From contig CAJJDN010000005.1 of NCBI GenBank assembly GCA_905182985.1, forward strand, positions 189,823 to 253,822: 64,000 nt of DNA, in the 5' to 3' direction. Shown in pieces: positions 1 through 9,870 of this stretch; the first letter of the stretch is position 1, and every line of letters starts with the position of its first letter. This stretch comes from Paramecium sonneborni (Eukaryota > Ciliophora > Oligohymenophorea > Peniculida > Parameciidae). The notes beneath the pieces are model-generated. The model made no database searches, was not told the origin of the DNA, and saw only the letters and a program-made list of their open reading frames with translations. Made by a program: the position numbers and the translations under genes.

Positions 1-1
1 A

Positions 2-205
2 GATAACAGAGATAACAGAGATAACAGAGATAATAGAGATAATAGAGATAATAGAGATAACAGAGATAATAGAGATAATAGAGACAGAAGAGATAACAGA
101 GAAAATAGAGATAACAGAGATAATAGAGATAATAGAGACAGAAGAGATAACAGAGAAAATAGAGACAATAGAGATAATAGAGATAATAGAAGAGATAATA
201 ATAGA
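2..205 (+). repeat. 9-bp tandem repeat (GATAAYAGA) inside the coding end
   Basis: About twenty copies of the 9-mer gataacaga or gataataga run head to tail. Some are diverged to gacagaaga or gaaaataga. The unit keeps the reading frame (Asp-Asn-Arg), so this is a coding minisatellite and not a CRISPR-like or intergenic repeat. Confidence 0.85.
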
Positions 206-268
206 GACAATAATAGATAAAATAATTCTAGAAATAACAATACAAGAGATTAAGAAAATAAATAATGA
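2..268 (+). CDS. C-terminal end of an Asp-Asn-Arg repeat protein (5' partial)
   Basis: The frame beginning at base 2 is open from the left edge to TGA at 266-268, with internal TAA and TAG codons read as glutamine. It encodes about 60 residues of tandem DNR triplets with a few RDR, ENR and NNR variants, then a short N/R/Q-rich tail. The other forward frame would give an RQQ repeat and does not end at this TGA as sensibly. Such low-complexity charged repeats have no assignable fold; the rest of the protein lies outside the window. No function is proposed. Confidence 0.6.
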
Positions 269-355
269 CATTTATAACATCAATTTAAGGAATAACAATA
301 AAATTTTACAATATTCACAAAATTATATATATTTAGATAATTTAATTAATATTCT

Positions 356-862
356 ATGCAGAATGATATAAATATATCATTGAATTAAGACTAAATTAAG
401 CAAACCATAATGGTAATAGGATTTCAACAATGTGGGAAGACTACTCTCTTTTAAAAATTTACAGCAATAAATCAAAAACTTTTCCAAGAATCTAATATTC
501 CAGATTACGATATAGAATTAATTGATACGCCTTCCTATAATTCTTTTTTTACTTTATAAACTTTTAGGGATCCAAAAGTTACTGGATATATAATAATATT
601 TTGTGAGCAAACTTCAGAAATTATGAAATCGATTAAGGAAATTCGGAAAAAATTATTTTAAATTAATGGTTAACATAAAAGGACCATCATAATTTTTAAT
701 GAATTTACTTATGAAAATCAGTCATCTGCAATTTAAGAAGAAATTTCAAATATCTAATATTGGTGCAAATAATAGGATATTATATTTTCGTAGATTAATG
801 TATTAAGAGCTACATCTAAAGAAATTAGTAATTGTTAATACATAAATAGTAAATTTGTTTGA
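356..862 (+). CDS. Small P-loop (Ras-like) GTPase-related protein
   Basis: A single exon of 168 residues ends at TGA 860-862. An N-terminal MVIGFQQCGKTTL segment, around residue 20, matches the P-loop GxxxxGK[ST] of small GTPases. It is followed by an acidic strand ending in IDTP, where a switch-II DxxG would lie, then a hydrophobic strand (TGYIIIFC) and a second one (TIIIFNEFT) where NKxD is expected. NKxD is absent and DxxG is DTPS, so nucleotide specificity is uncertain. The start at 356 is the first in-frame ATG; a second ATG at 410 sits directly before the P-loop. There is no prenylation CaaX end. Best read as a divergent Ras-like or SRP-receptor-beta-like P-loop protein. Confidence 0.6.
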
Positions 863-866
863 GAAG

Positions 867-1334
867 ATGTTTATGAAGAAAATACGAACCACTTTGTTCT
901 AGAAAATCTTTATAATAGTCTAGTTTGCGATTGCAATTTATATTTTTTTATATGCCCTTTGGCTTTCTATTAAGGATCCATCATTAATTGTATTATCTTA
1001 TAATTTTTGTTTTAGATAAGCAATGTATCTTTAGAGATTTACTGCTTAGCTTTGCTATGCTTAGGGATTTCAAATATTTTCATTCCATATTTTTGTATAA
1101 TTTAACAATATTCATAGTGAGAGCAGGAATTAAGGATTCAAATAATTAATGCATTAATAGAGTAAACAACATTTAGTTAGTAAGTCCAAATTTTTCAGTT
1201 GTTTAGTTACTGTTATCTCAGTAATAACCTTGATTATTGCCTCCATGTACTTCAAATTGCTATCCTGCCTGATTATGTCTATACTTTTCACGTTTAATTC
1301 AGTTCTTTGCTTATTTTATACATTTTATCTATGA
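867..1334 (+). CDS. Predicted multi-pass membrane protein
   Basis: An open frame of 155 residues starts 4 bp after the preceding stop. It has a basic N-terminus, a hydrophobic segment at about residues 12-33, a mixed centre rich in F, Q and C, and a long hydrophobic C-terminal block of two probable membrane helices (around FFSCLVTVISVITLIIAS and LIMSILFTFNSVLCLFY). No family is recognised. Because only TGA stops, open frames of this size can occur by chance. The membrane pattern is the main support. A second frame (863 to about 1130) is also open and also hydrophobic, so the choice of frame is not certain. The TGA overlaps an ATG in another frame (ATGA). Confidence 0.4.
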
Positions 1335-2122
1335 AAAGTTATATTTATTAAGATCATTTAATGATTATTTATAAAAAAGATATATATAATAAATAAATCT
1401 AAGGTCTCTTTCAATATTTATTTTTTGATGCTAAAAATAAAAATTTTTACATTTCATTTTGCAATCATTATTTTTGACCATCATAATGATAATGGTCTAT
1501 TCAAATAAATAATATTAATAAATATTTTAATTCTCTAAGAATAATAGTTATTCTAGATAGAAAAATTTAGACATGTTAGAGCATGCGATGAAATCAGTAA
1601 ATATTACTATATAATAACAATTAATATTCTTAGATAGTTTATTTAATTCAAGAATCAAGTAACATTAATAAAATTTATTGGAATAAACCCTTACTTTATA
1701 AGTTTAATTATGAGGACATATAATTTATTTCAAAAGAAGCTTAAAATAAAAATAAATTTACAAAAAAAAAGTATTAGTAAAATTATTAAATCATTATCTT
1801 TAATCAGGAATGTGATTAAAAGAAGTAAATTATAATCTCATGACCATTTTATTAAGAATTAATGGATAATTTTGAAGTAATTTTAAATTTTTATAAGAGA
1901 AAAAGCTAAGAATTCTTTTTCTCTTGATGAAAACAAAAAATATAAAAAATAAATAAAAATAAATGATACACTATATATGTGTTAATAAAATATCATATAA
2001 TAATTTATGAAAATAATTTCATTAATTAAGAACATTGCCATTCTCAGTTTATGTTTAAGAATGAATGTCTTTAGAATAAAATATTAGAAAATATTTTTTT
2101 AAATTAGAACATATTTCTTATT
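1335..2122 (+). other. Unresolved stretch: TGA-interrupted protein-like frame
   Basis: No clean gene could be built here. The forward frame set by the ATG at 1331 reads like a Paramecium protein over several blocks (roughly 1331-1474, 1490-1596, 1637-1850). It is broken by in-frame TGA codons at 1475, 1487, 1595 and about 1850, and most of these could not be removed by a plausible 20-38 nt intron. One GTAAAT...TTAG candidate lies at about 1600-1636. It may be a decayed gene, or a gene whose introns I failed to see. Confidence 0.3.
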
Positions 2123-3011
2123 ATGTCACAACAAGAAAATTGTAGTATATGCTTTGAAGGTTATGAAGATCCTGTAAAATTACCTTGTAATCATGTTTTT
2201 TGTAGAGAATGCATAGAAGTTGCTCTAGAAGTATATTTTTTTTATAAAATTTAAGCAAAGGCAGAGTTGTCCAATGTGTAGAAGATTATGTTGTAATTAC
2301 ATAAACTCAAGATTTCTTTCAATCGCTGAGCCTGAGGAAATAATGCATGAACATTAAGGTGAACCTTGCTTCATCTATAGAATAACAATACATCAAAATG
2401 CTTAAACTCAATTTAACTTCTTTGAAAAAAGGTACAAAATATGTAAATATTTTAGATATGTTGAAATGATAACAGAAGTTTTAAAAAAAAACTTGACTTT
2501 TATAATTGATCCTCAATACAATGACTGTTGTATGAGAGTAAAATTAATTGAATGTATACCAGTTCATTAGCATTAAATATACGTATGTACAGTATAGAAT
2601 ATTGAACGTCTTAGAATTATTGGAATTTCTGAGAGATAAATAAAGGATACTGATTCTGTATAATTTATAATTAATATTTAGAAACTTAAATATGCAACTA
2701 CACAATCAATAATTGACAATTTCGATTAAGAATCTTTAGTGCTCTATTAAAAATTGCATACATGTATTGATAAAATGATCTAAATACTTACCTTAAATGA
2801 TAATGCTAAAAATCAACTATTAACAATGGCTGGAAAAAAAGATGAAATCTAACCAGATAAAATATCAAAACATTCATTAGAATTATTGTAAACTATATAA
2901 ATGTGTGAAAATGGACTTTTGAAATGGTATTACAGTACGGATCTTAATGGAAGATTGGGAGTAATTTTAAAACATTATGAATCTTATCTAAATTATTGTT
3001 AGAACTAATGA
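2123..3011 (+). CDS. RING finger protein with LON-type substrate domain (LONRF-like)
   Basis: Two exons joined by a 25-nt intron (2231-2255, GTATAT...TTAAG) give 287 residues; removing it leaves exactly 288 codons. An N-terminal C3HC4 RING runs from NCSICFEGY through PCNHVFCREC to CPMC (about residues 7-50). After it comes a region starting FLSIAEPEEI with ITIHQ and FFEKRYKIC segments, resembling the N-terminal LON substrate-binding domain (which usually carries FEPRYR). No AAA or protease domain follows, so this is the LONRF layout, normally an E3 ubiquitin ligase of protein quality control. RING identity is firm; the LON call rests on pattern only. The next gene starts 55 bp downstream. Confidence 0.75.
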
Positions 3012-3065
3012 TTATCATATTTTATATATTTTTTATTTTCAAACGTTCATTTTATTTTAATTTAT

Positions 3066-5413
3066 ATGTAGGCTCGTATTCAACAGCTATCTAAACATAT
3101 TCCAGATAAGCGAATTCATAACTATGCTTTTTCAACGTAAGCAATAATTGGAAGAGGTTCATATGGAGTAGTCTATATAGGAAGAAATATAGATTCAGGG
3201 TATTTGATATTTTAATTTCTATTTTAGGTAAACTGTTGCCATAAAAGCAATAGCCTTCTAATAATATTCATCTGAAAATTAAACCTTATTACAAAAAGAA
3301 ATTGATATAATGAAAGACTTAGACTGTCCAAATATAGTAAGACTCATAGATGTAATTACAACGGCTAATAATTGTTATATAATTTCAGAACTGTGTACAG
3401 GAGGAGACTTAAAAGAATACATGAAAAGATAAGTAATAGTTACATATAATAATGTAGGGACCTATTGAAGAAACAGCAGCTACTAAAATATTGATATAAA
3501 TATTGCGGGGGATTCTTTAATCTTTTAAAAGAGGAATTATACATAGAGATCTTAAACCAGCAAATATTTTAGTTGCCAATAATAATATATTTAAAATTGC
3601 TGATTTTGGATTTGCAAAAAGATTTGATAAGTTAGATGAAGATTTGATGACATCTCTTGTTGGAACTCCACTCTATATGTCTCCATAAGTATTATTGAGA
3701 AGACAATATACTTCTAAATGTGATGTATGGTCAATAGGATTAATCTTTTATGAAATGATAGAAGGTAAAACGCCTTGGAATGTTAGAGATATATTAGATC
3801 TAGTTAATAAACAAAGAAATCAAAAAATTTCTTTTTGTAATTTTATTAATAATATAATTAGCTAAAAAAATTTCAAAACTTGCTCAATAATTCATAACTG
3901 GTTGTTTAGCATATGAAGAAAATAATAGATTTGGTTGGGAATAAGTCTTTACTCATCCATTATTTGAAAATGCTTTTGAAAGGTAGCCAAAAAAAGATAC
4001 ATAAACATAACCATAATCTTAAAATCCTTAGTCACAGCCTCCAATTTAAACATAACCTCAATAATTATATTAATAAACATCATAGCCTGTATAAAATCTT
4101 ACACAAAATTAAAATTAATAAATTACTTAAAATAAAAATACTTCAAAATAATAACAAGCTTCTATGCATTAATAATAAATTTAATAAGTTTTCACATAAA
4201 CTTAACCTATTTAATAGTTATAACAATAGATAATAAATTAATAATAAAAGCCAATTATTCAACCACCATAATTTTAGAATACATAAAATTTGACTCCTCA
4301 AGATGGTAAATAAAGCAAATCTATGCAAATAATACCTAATATTAGTCCAACCGATGATAAAATTAAAAGGAATACAATATCTCCTTTATAATTACATTTG
4401 GACAATAGATAAGTTTAGTTAATTAAAGGTAAACATTATTTAAAAACTCATGCTTCTCCTTAAAATGAAGAAGAAAATAAAAATAATATTTCAAACCAAA
4501 AAATTAATAATTGTTAAACTTAACCAAATACTTAAAAAAAAGACAGAACTGTAAGTGTTGTTCATCATAAAGTTGAATCCTAATAAACTACTAGTAGATA
4601 TAGTGATAATAAGTAATGTCGAGAAGAATAATTTAAATCTGAAAGAAATTATTGTCCTCCTAAACATCTTTATCAAAATTCTGAGCCAAAGTTTTTATTT
4701 CATAGGTAATCCTCTGAAAATGATGAATTTACTATCAACAGAATGTTAATCTAAAATTAGATAGAATTTTTATTATTTTTAAAAAAACTTAGAGAATAAC
4801 TTTTAGAATTCTATGGCAATAATCAAATTTAAGCATCAACTGTAGAAAAATTATCATTTATTCTTTTAAAAAATGTAATGATAAAAACAACTGATATTAA
4901 ATCCAATCTTATTGATAAATAAATTAATATACTGGATTTAAGAGATTTTGAACATTTTAGAATGACAGAATCATTTCGAAATTTAGAAAAATGCATTTTA
5001 GAAATTCATTTTGAAACATTCAACCAATTCTAAGAGACTTTCTTGCATTTAAATGAAAATTTAAATTTGGTTATGTAGGATTCAGATTTCTTAGAAATAT
5101 TTAATAACAATTTTGAGTATTCCATTCATTTTGTTAAATTTGCTTATAATTTAACTGCCTAATTTATAAAATGTAATTATTTAAATTAATTTTAGCATTT
5201 CTTTATGATTAAGTTCTAGAATGTTCAAATGTCAAGATTGTCAATTTTACTTTTCTTTTAGGACAATTAGCATAATATTTATAATAAATGTCTTTCTCTC
5301 CAAATGATGTTAATAAACTTTTAAGTAATTGCCGTAGTTTCAAGGAAGATTTTAGATTAAAAAGAGTTGAATGTCTAAACTTAATGGAGAAACTCATAGT
5401 TAAATACAATTGA
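3066..5413 (+). CDS. ULK/ATG1-like serine/threonine protein kinase
   Basis: Five exons with introns 3200-3227, 3433-3457, 3837-3861 and 5173-5195 (23-28 nt) give 748 residues in a continuous frame. The N-terminal kinase domain has GRGSYGVVY, the VAIKAI lysine, HRDLKPANIL, DFGFA and TPLYMSPQ, all catalytic residues present. The MSPQ motif and the order of subdomains fit the ULK/ATG1 group better than CDPK or AGC kinases. A long Q/N/K-rich linker (about residues 285-510) leads to a helical, leucine-rich C-terminal part (about 520-748). ATG1/ULK kinases keep their ATG13-binding tandem MIT-like domain there; I cannot prove that identity. A likely role is autophagy or ciliary signalling. Ciliates carry many ULK-like paralogues, so orthology is open. 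Confidence 0.85.
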
Positions 5414-5622
5414 TTTAATGAATGAATTATTACAATTTATGTTATATATGCTAATATTTGAAATTAATTATTTTACACTAAATTAAAGTGAATATAAATA
5501 AAAATAAAAGTAATCTATCAAGAATAATTAGATTTACTATGGAAATTAAGTTTAACAATATTTAAATGTATAAATAATTGAATAAATATTAAATCATCTA
5601 AAATCTTTATCAATTTGAAATA

Positions 5623-6353
5623 TCAATTATTAAATCTTTCTATAAATAATTTAGCAATTAAATACTTATCTATATCGTTAGCTTTTGCTAAATCTTGATT
5701 CTTATATAATTATTGGACAGTCTTTTAAACATTCTATAATAAAGTAATTGCAGCTAAATATTCTTTTGTTTTTTTTAATTTTTAATCACTTTATTTTGTT
5801 TTAGAATTGATTCTTTTATTTTCTTTTTAAGATTGAAGAATTTTATTGGTAGGATCTAATAGGTTAATATACTCACTTAAGCTTTGTTTAATGAAAGTTT
5901 CAAAAGGCGAATTAGATTTACTAAGTTTGCTTAAAGGAATCTTATCATTATGATCTGAAGTGGAAAAGTATACCTCTGTCATATCATTTTTTTTTGGAGT
6001 TAGTTTAAAATTGTTTGAAGCTTTTTAGAAATTATAAAAATTAATACAATTAATTTAATTAATTTAATTTTCTTGAAGTGTATGAACTGATATATGAGTT
6101 TATTATTTTTAAATGTCTGTAGGGTTAATAGGATTTATTGACAAGGATTGCCTATGTTCATGCCACATATTAATTAGGTTAAGCACATTTTCATTAGATT
6201 TTTTTATTTGTTTAGCTTTATAAGAATTAATCTTTTACTTCTCTCAGTTGACTTTGAATTAGAGTTTAAATAGTATCTTTTTGATGCAGATTGATTTCCA
6301 TTATTAACATCGTTTATTTCTGTCTTTATCCTTTCAAATTAATTGGATTTCAT
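5623..6353 (-). CDS. Hypothetical helical protein
   Basis: Read leftwards from ATG at 6353 to TGA at 5623-5625. One short intron (6216-6238, 23 nt, GTAAAA...AAAG) restores the frame and leaves 236 codons. The protein is polar, rich in K, N, Q and S, with a probable helical or coiled-coil C-terminus ending in LAKANDIDKYLIAKLF and RFNN. There is no signal peptide, membrane segment or recognised motif. The ULK-like gene converges on it from the other strand with about 210 bp between the two stops. The acceptor AAAG rather than TAG makes the splice less certain than most in this window. Confidence 0.6.
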
Positions 6354-6567
6354 TTGTATGTAAGATTATTAATAAAAATAACTAAATCATAGAATAGTTT
6401 ATGAATTTAAATATATCTAATAAATTAAGTTTTAATGAAAAAATAATTTTTATTTTCAATTTAAATTTATATGATAAATGAATCTGTTAAATGAAATTAA
6501 ATCTTTATTCTATTTGTTTATGAGATATTTAATTATATAATATTTTGTATTGTATTATTAACAAAAT

Positions 6568-7798
6568 TCACTACTGCTATTTTTTTCTATGTTGAGGACT
6601 GGCTACATTTGATTTACTTTATCTAGATGGTGAGATTATTTTTGATCTTAAACTTCTAAATTATAATTTTAACTCATCTTTATTAGGGATTTAACTCAAA
6701 TGAGGACTATTATTTCCTTTAACAAAGAAATTGTTGTTTTAAGAAAAAGGAGTTTTTCTAGTTGCTTTTGTACTTTAATTAGAAAAAAGTTTAATTGCAA
6801 ATTCCATAAGTCCGTCATTTAAAACATCATTTTATTATTATAGTTAATGATTTTGATTACTTCTAGATGTTGCTAAGCCTGATTTTGCTAGATCAATATT
6901 ACCCATAGAAACTTATCTAGATTTTACTCTTGTAGTCATTGATCCTTTATTTGCTGGTTGTTATTATTAAAGTACTTTATGAGAATTTTATTAATTTTAA
7001 GAAATTACTATCTTAACAGTAGGAGGTTTGTTAGATGTTGCAAGTTTTGGATAGCGAGAAATGAATGGAGCTTTTAAATTTTAATTTGCTTTGATTTACT
7101 TTTCTATATTCAATTTAATTGTATTAGATGGAGTTTAACTTTTAGTTGGAAAGTGATTTATTCTTATCTAATTTTTTGGTTCTAAAAAATCAATTGGGTC
7201 TAATATTTCATTACAGTTTCCAATTTAAATAATAAGATCTTTTAGTAATGTCGAATTTGTTATTTTCGAATAATCAGCTTATGTTGTCACTAATTTTAAG
7301 TCTTTTAATAGATATTTCATATTTTCAACAGAACAATCATCTGAAGAATCCTTTTACTTCACTGGACTAGGCTGCACATCATTATGTACTCCTAATTCTT
7401 TTTTTATTTTACGATATTATATATTTCTAACTTTCTCCATTCTACAATTAATTAAATTCGAATGAAAGTTTCTTGGAATATTTATATGATATTTGTAGTA
7501 TTCAAGAAGAGATTAAATTCGAGTATCTGATTCTGAAGACTTATAAAATCTTTTATTAATAAAATATCTATTACCTTCTCAAATATTCAATTTCTAAATC
7601 ATAAACATTTATATCTTAGTGTCTCATTCTTTATTTAGTTCTTTTGTTTTCTAAAATATCATTAATGTCTCTTTAAAAGTAAAAATTTTATGATTGTGCA
7701 TATTTACAATATAAAGCTTTTGTGAGAACAAGAGAGAATGAACCATCTTGTTTATATTTCTAACAAAATAAACAAGCTGCACTTTTGTCTTGCTTCAT
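6568..7798 (-). CDS. Hypothetical protein with N-terminal cysteine pair
   Basis: From ATG 7798 to TGA 6568-6570 with one 25-nt intron (7550-7574, ending AAAG), exactly 402 codons. The first 40 residues contain ACLFCQKY and ALYCKYAQ, four cysteines that might hold a metal, though spacing does not match a named zinc finger. The rest is polar, with several S/T-P-rich stretches and a basic C-terminal tail (SPSRQSKS, QHRKKQQ), suggesting a phosphorylated or disordered protein. I do not recognise a family. Confidence 0.65.
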
Positions 7799-8326
7799 AA
7801 TAATTATTATGTTAAATTATATAATTTTTATAATGAAATATCAAAAAAATCATAGAAATTTACATCAATTCTTGTCTCGCTTCTTAACACTCATGATTAA
7901 AAAATACAATCAAATATTATAGTAAAATTTTTTAATTGCAATTATGAATTAAACATCTAAAATAGTTTACAATTTCTTTCTCTCTATATACACCTTTTAA
8001 AGTTGATAAATACATAATCATACAGAAATGTATTGTTTAATTTCATAAAATAGTTAATATTTTATTCAAAGTTAATTTTAAAATAACTACACTTATTATT
8101 CTATTTTATTTTGAACTTTTACACAAGAAATTCATGTTTAGAGATTAAAATTCAATAGAAAATCTAATTATTGGGTTATTGGAAAATTATAAGGAAATTT
8201 AAACTTTTTTAATTCTAATTTAAGATTAAAAATGTAGTAAAAATTTTTCAATCTAATTTATTTTATTTATTTTTATAAAATTAATATGGGAAACAGAAAA
8301 TATTGATTAAAATTTAAAAATATAAA
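7799..8326. other. Intergenic, no gene seen
   Basis: A very AT-rich stretch between two leftward genes. No frame shows protein-like composition over more than a few dozen codons on either strand. It should hold the promoter of the gene starting at 7798 and the 3' end of the gene ending at 8327. No recognisable element. Confidence 0.5.
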
Positions 8327-9456
8327 TCATAAAAGTTCATTAACAAATTTATCTCGTTAACTTAGATAATCTGTTAAAGAAAATTCATCAAAACACAGCA
8401 TTCCCTAGTTTTAAAATGAAATTTCTGTTATTCCTCTTTATTTTATAATTTTTCTGTTTGCTTTTTTTTCTTTGTCAATCCACTTAGGATTATATTTTTA
8501 TTAATAATTTCTTTCCTCAATTTCAATAATTCCCAATAATTATGACTTCAATTTATTCTCTAATTCTGGCTTATAAAACTAGGTATTTAAATAATTTACA
8601 TTTTAATAGTCTGGAATTCTTTAAACAAATTCCTTTAATTTTGATAATAATACTTTTTGAGGATGCTGTGCAGATATTGAATTAGTTATTAGTATAAAAT
8701 AATTTTCTAAATTATAAATCTAAATAATTTACTTGCTTAAATATCGTACTCAAATAAGAATTGACCCATATCAAAATTCAAAAAGAAATGTTATAAAGGA
8801 GCCTTTGATCTTTGTAATAAAAATTCTTATATTTGCATTCTTTACATTTTCCATAGATTATCATTTGCGAATCCTCTTTTAATTAACATATAAAAGCATT
8901 ATCTTGAGGTATCAAAAATAGTGAATCCTTTAAAAATAATCTCTTAGTTTGAAAAGGATTCAGATGATTATGGATCTTGCATTTCTAAGTCTAAATCATT
9001 AGAACTTAGAAGTTTCTTATATTATTAAATTTATGAGAACAGATTAGGGAGAGCATACATTGATTGAAAGTTTTAGTTTAAATAAAATTCTTTTTCTTGT
9101 ATTTTCTTTTCAACTTAAAAAAAAGCTTATACTTCTAACTCTTCTTTGAAGAACTGTATAATATGAGTGATTTACCTTAATATAATATTCTTAGGCGATT
9201 AAAATGGCAAAAATCTCATTTAATAGTTCAGCTAAATAAATATCCTCAACATAATTTTATGCAATAAGAATCAAAAACCTTTCTATAATTCATTAATATC
9301 ATTACTTTAGAAATAATCAAATTTTCCCCTTACTTTTCCAAAAGCAGATTGCATTTCTAACACTTTCTCCTCTAAAACTTCTTAATCAATAAATTTTTTT
9401 CTTATGTCTCTCTGAAAAGAGAACCATTATAAATCCAATTCAATGTCTCTTCTCAT
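8327..9456 (-). CDS. Hypothetical protein, 352 residues
   Basis: From ATG 9456 to TGA 8327-8329. Three introns of 23, 22 and 26 nt (GTAATG...TATAG, GTAAAT...TACAG, GTAAAT...TTTAG) leave exactly 353 codons. It is a soluble-looking protein of alternating helical and beta-like blocks, with a charged N-terminus (MRRDIELDLQWF), an EEKVLEMQ helix, and hydrophobic segments in the middle (FLILIAQNYVEDIYLAELL, YFILITNSIS). The tail is basic and helical (PKWIDKEKKANRK). No catalytic motif or domain recognised. Confidence 0.7.
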
Positions 9457-9870
9457 TTCAAAGAAAAAAATTTATCTCTTCAAATCAAATATTATAAATC
9501 CTCTAAATTATAACATTTATTAATTAATAAAGATCAATTAATAGCCTTAATCACTTTTCAATCATTTGTCAATCATAATATTAACTATCTCTTGTACATA
9601 ATATAAATACTTGAATAAGATAGAAATATTAATTTAATATTTGATTAATTCATAATCGGAAAAAATAAATTAAATTAATAGTAGAGCTAATATTATATTA
9701 ATTTCTTAATAAAGGGAAAATAATATTTAAGGATAAAATAATTTCTAAAAATTTATAAATTATTGAAAAAATATAATATTAGAATGTTTAATAAAAATAT
9801 TTGAGGCTAAGTTCATATGTTAGATATTATTATTATTTTTTTAATTCACTTTTAATAATAATAAATAAAA
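9457..9870. other. Intergenic, no gene seen
   Basis: A strongly AT-rich spacer of about 410 bp upstream of the gene starting at 9456 and downstream of the one ending at 9871, both leftward. It contains A/T homopolymer runs only. Confidence 0.5.

Noticed and set aside
2..205. CRISPR-like array
   Set aside because: Nine-base units without spacers, in frame with a coding sequence; a coding minisatellite.
3913..4233. Standard-code open frame of 106 codons
   Set aside because: It is another frame of the ULK-like kinase linker; the ciliate-code frame carries the kinase and runs through it.
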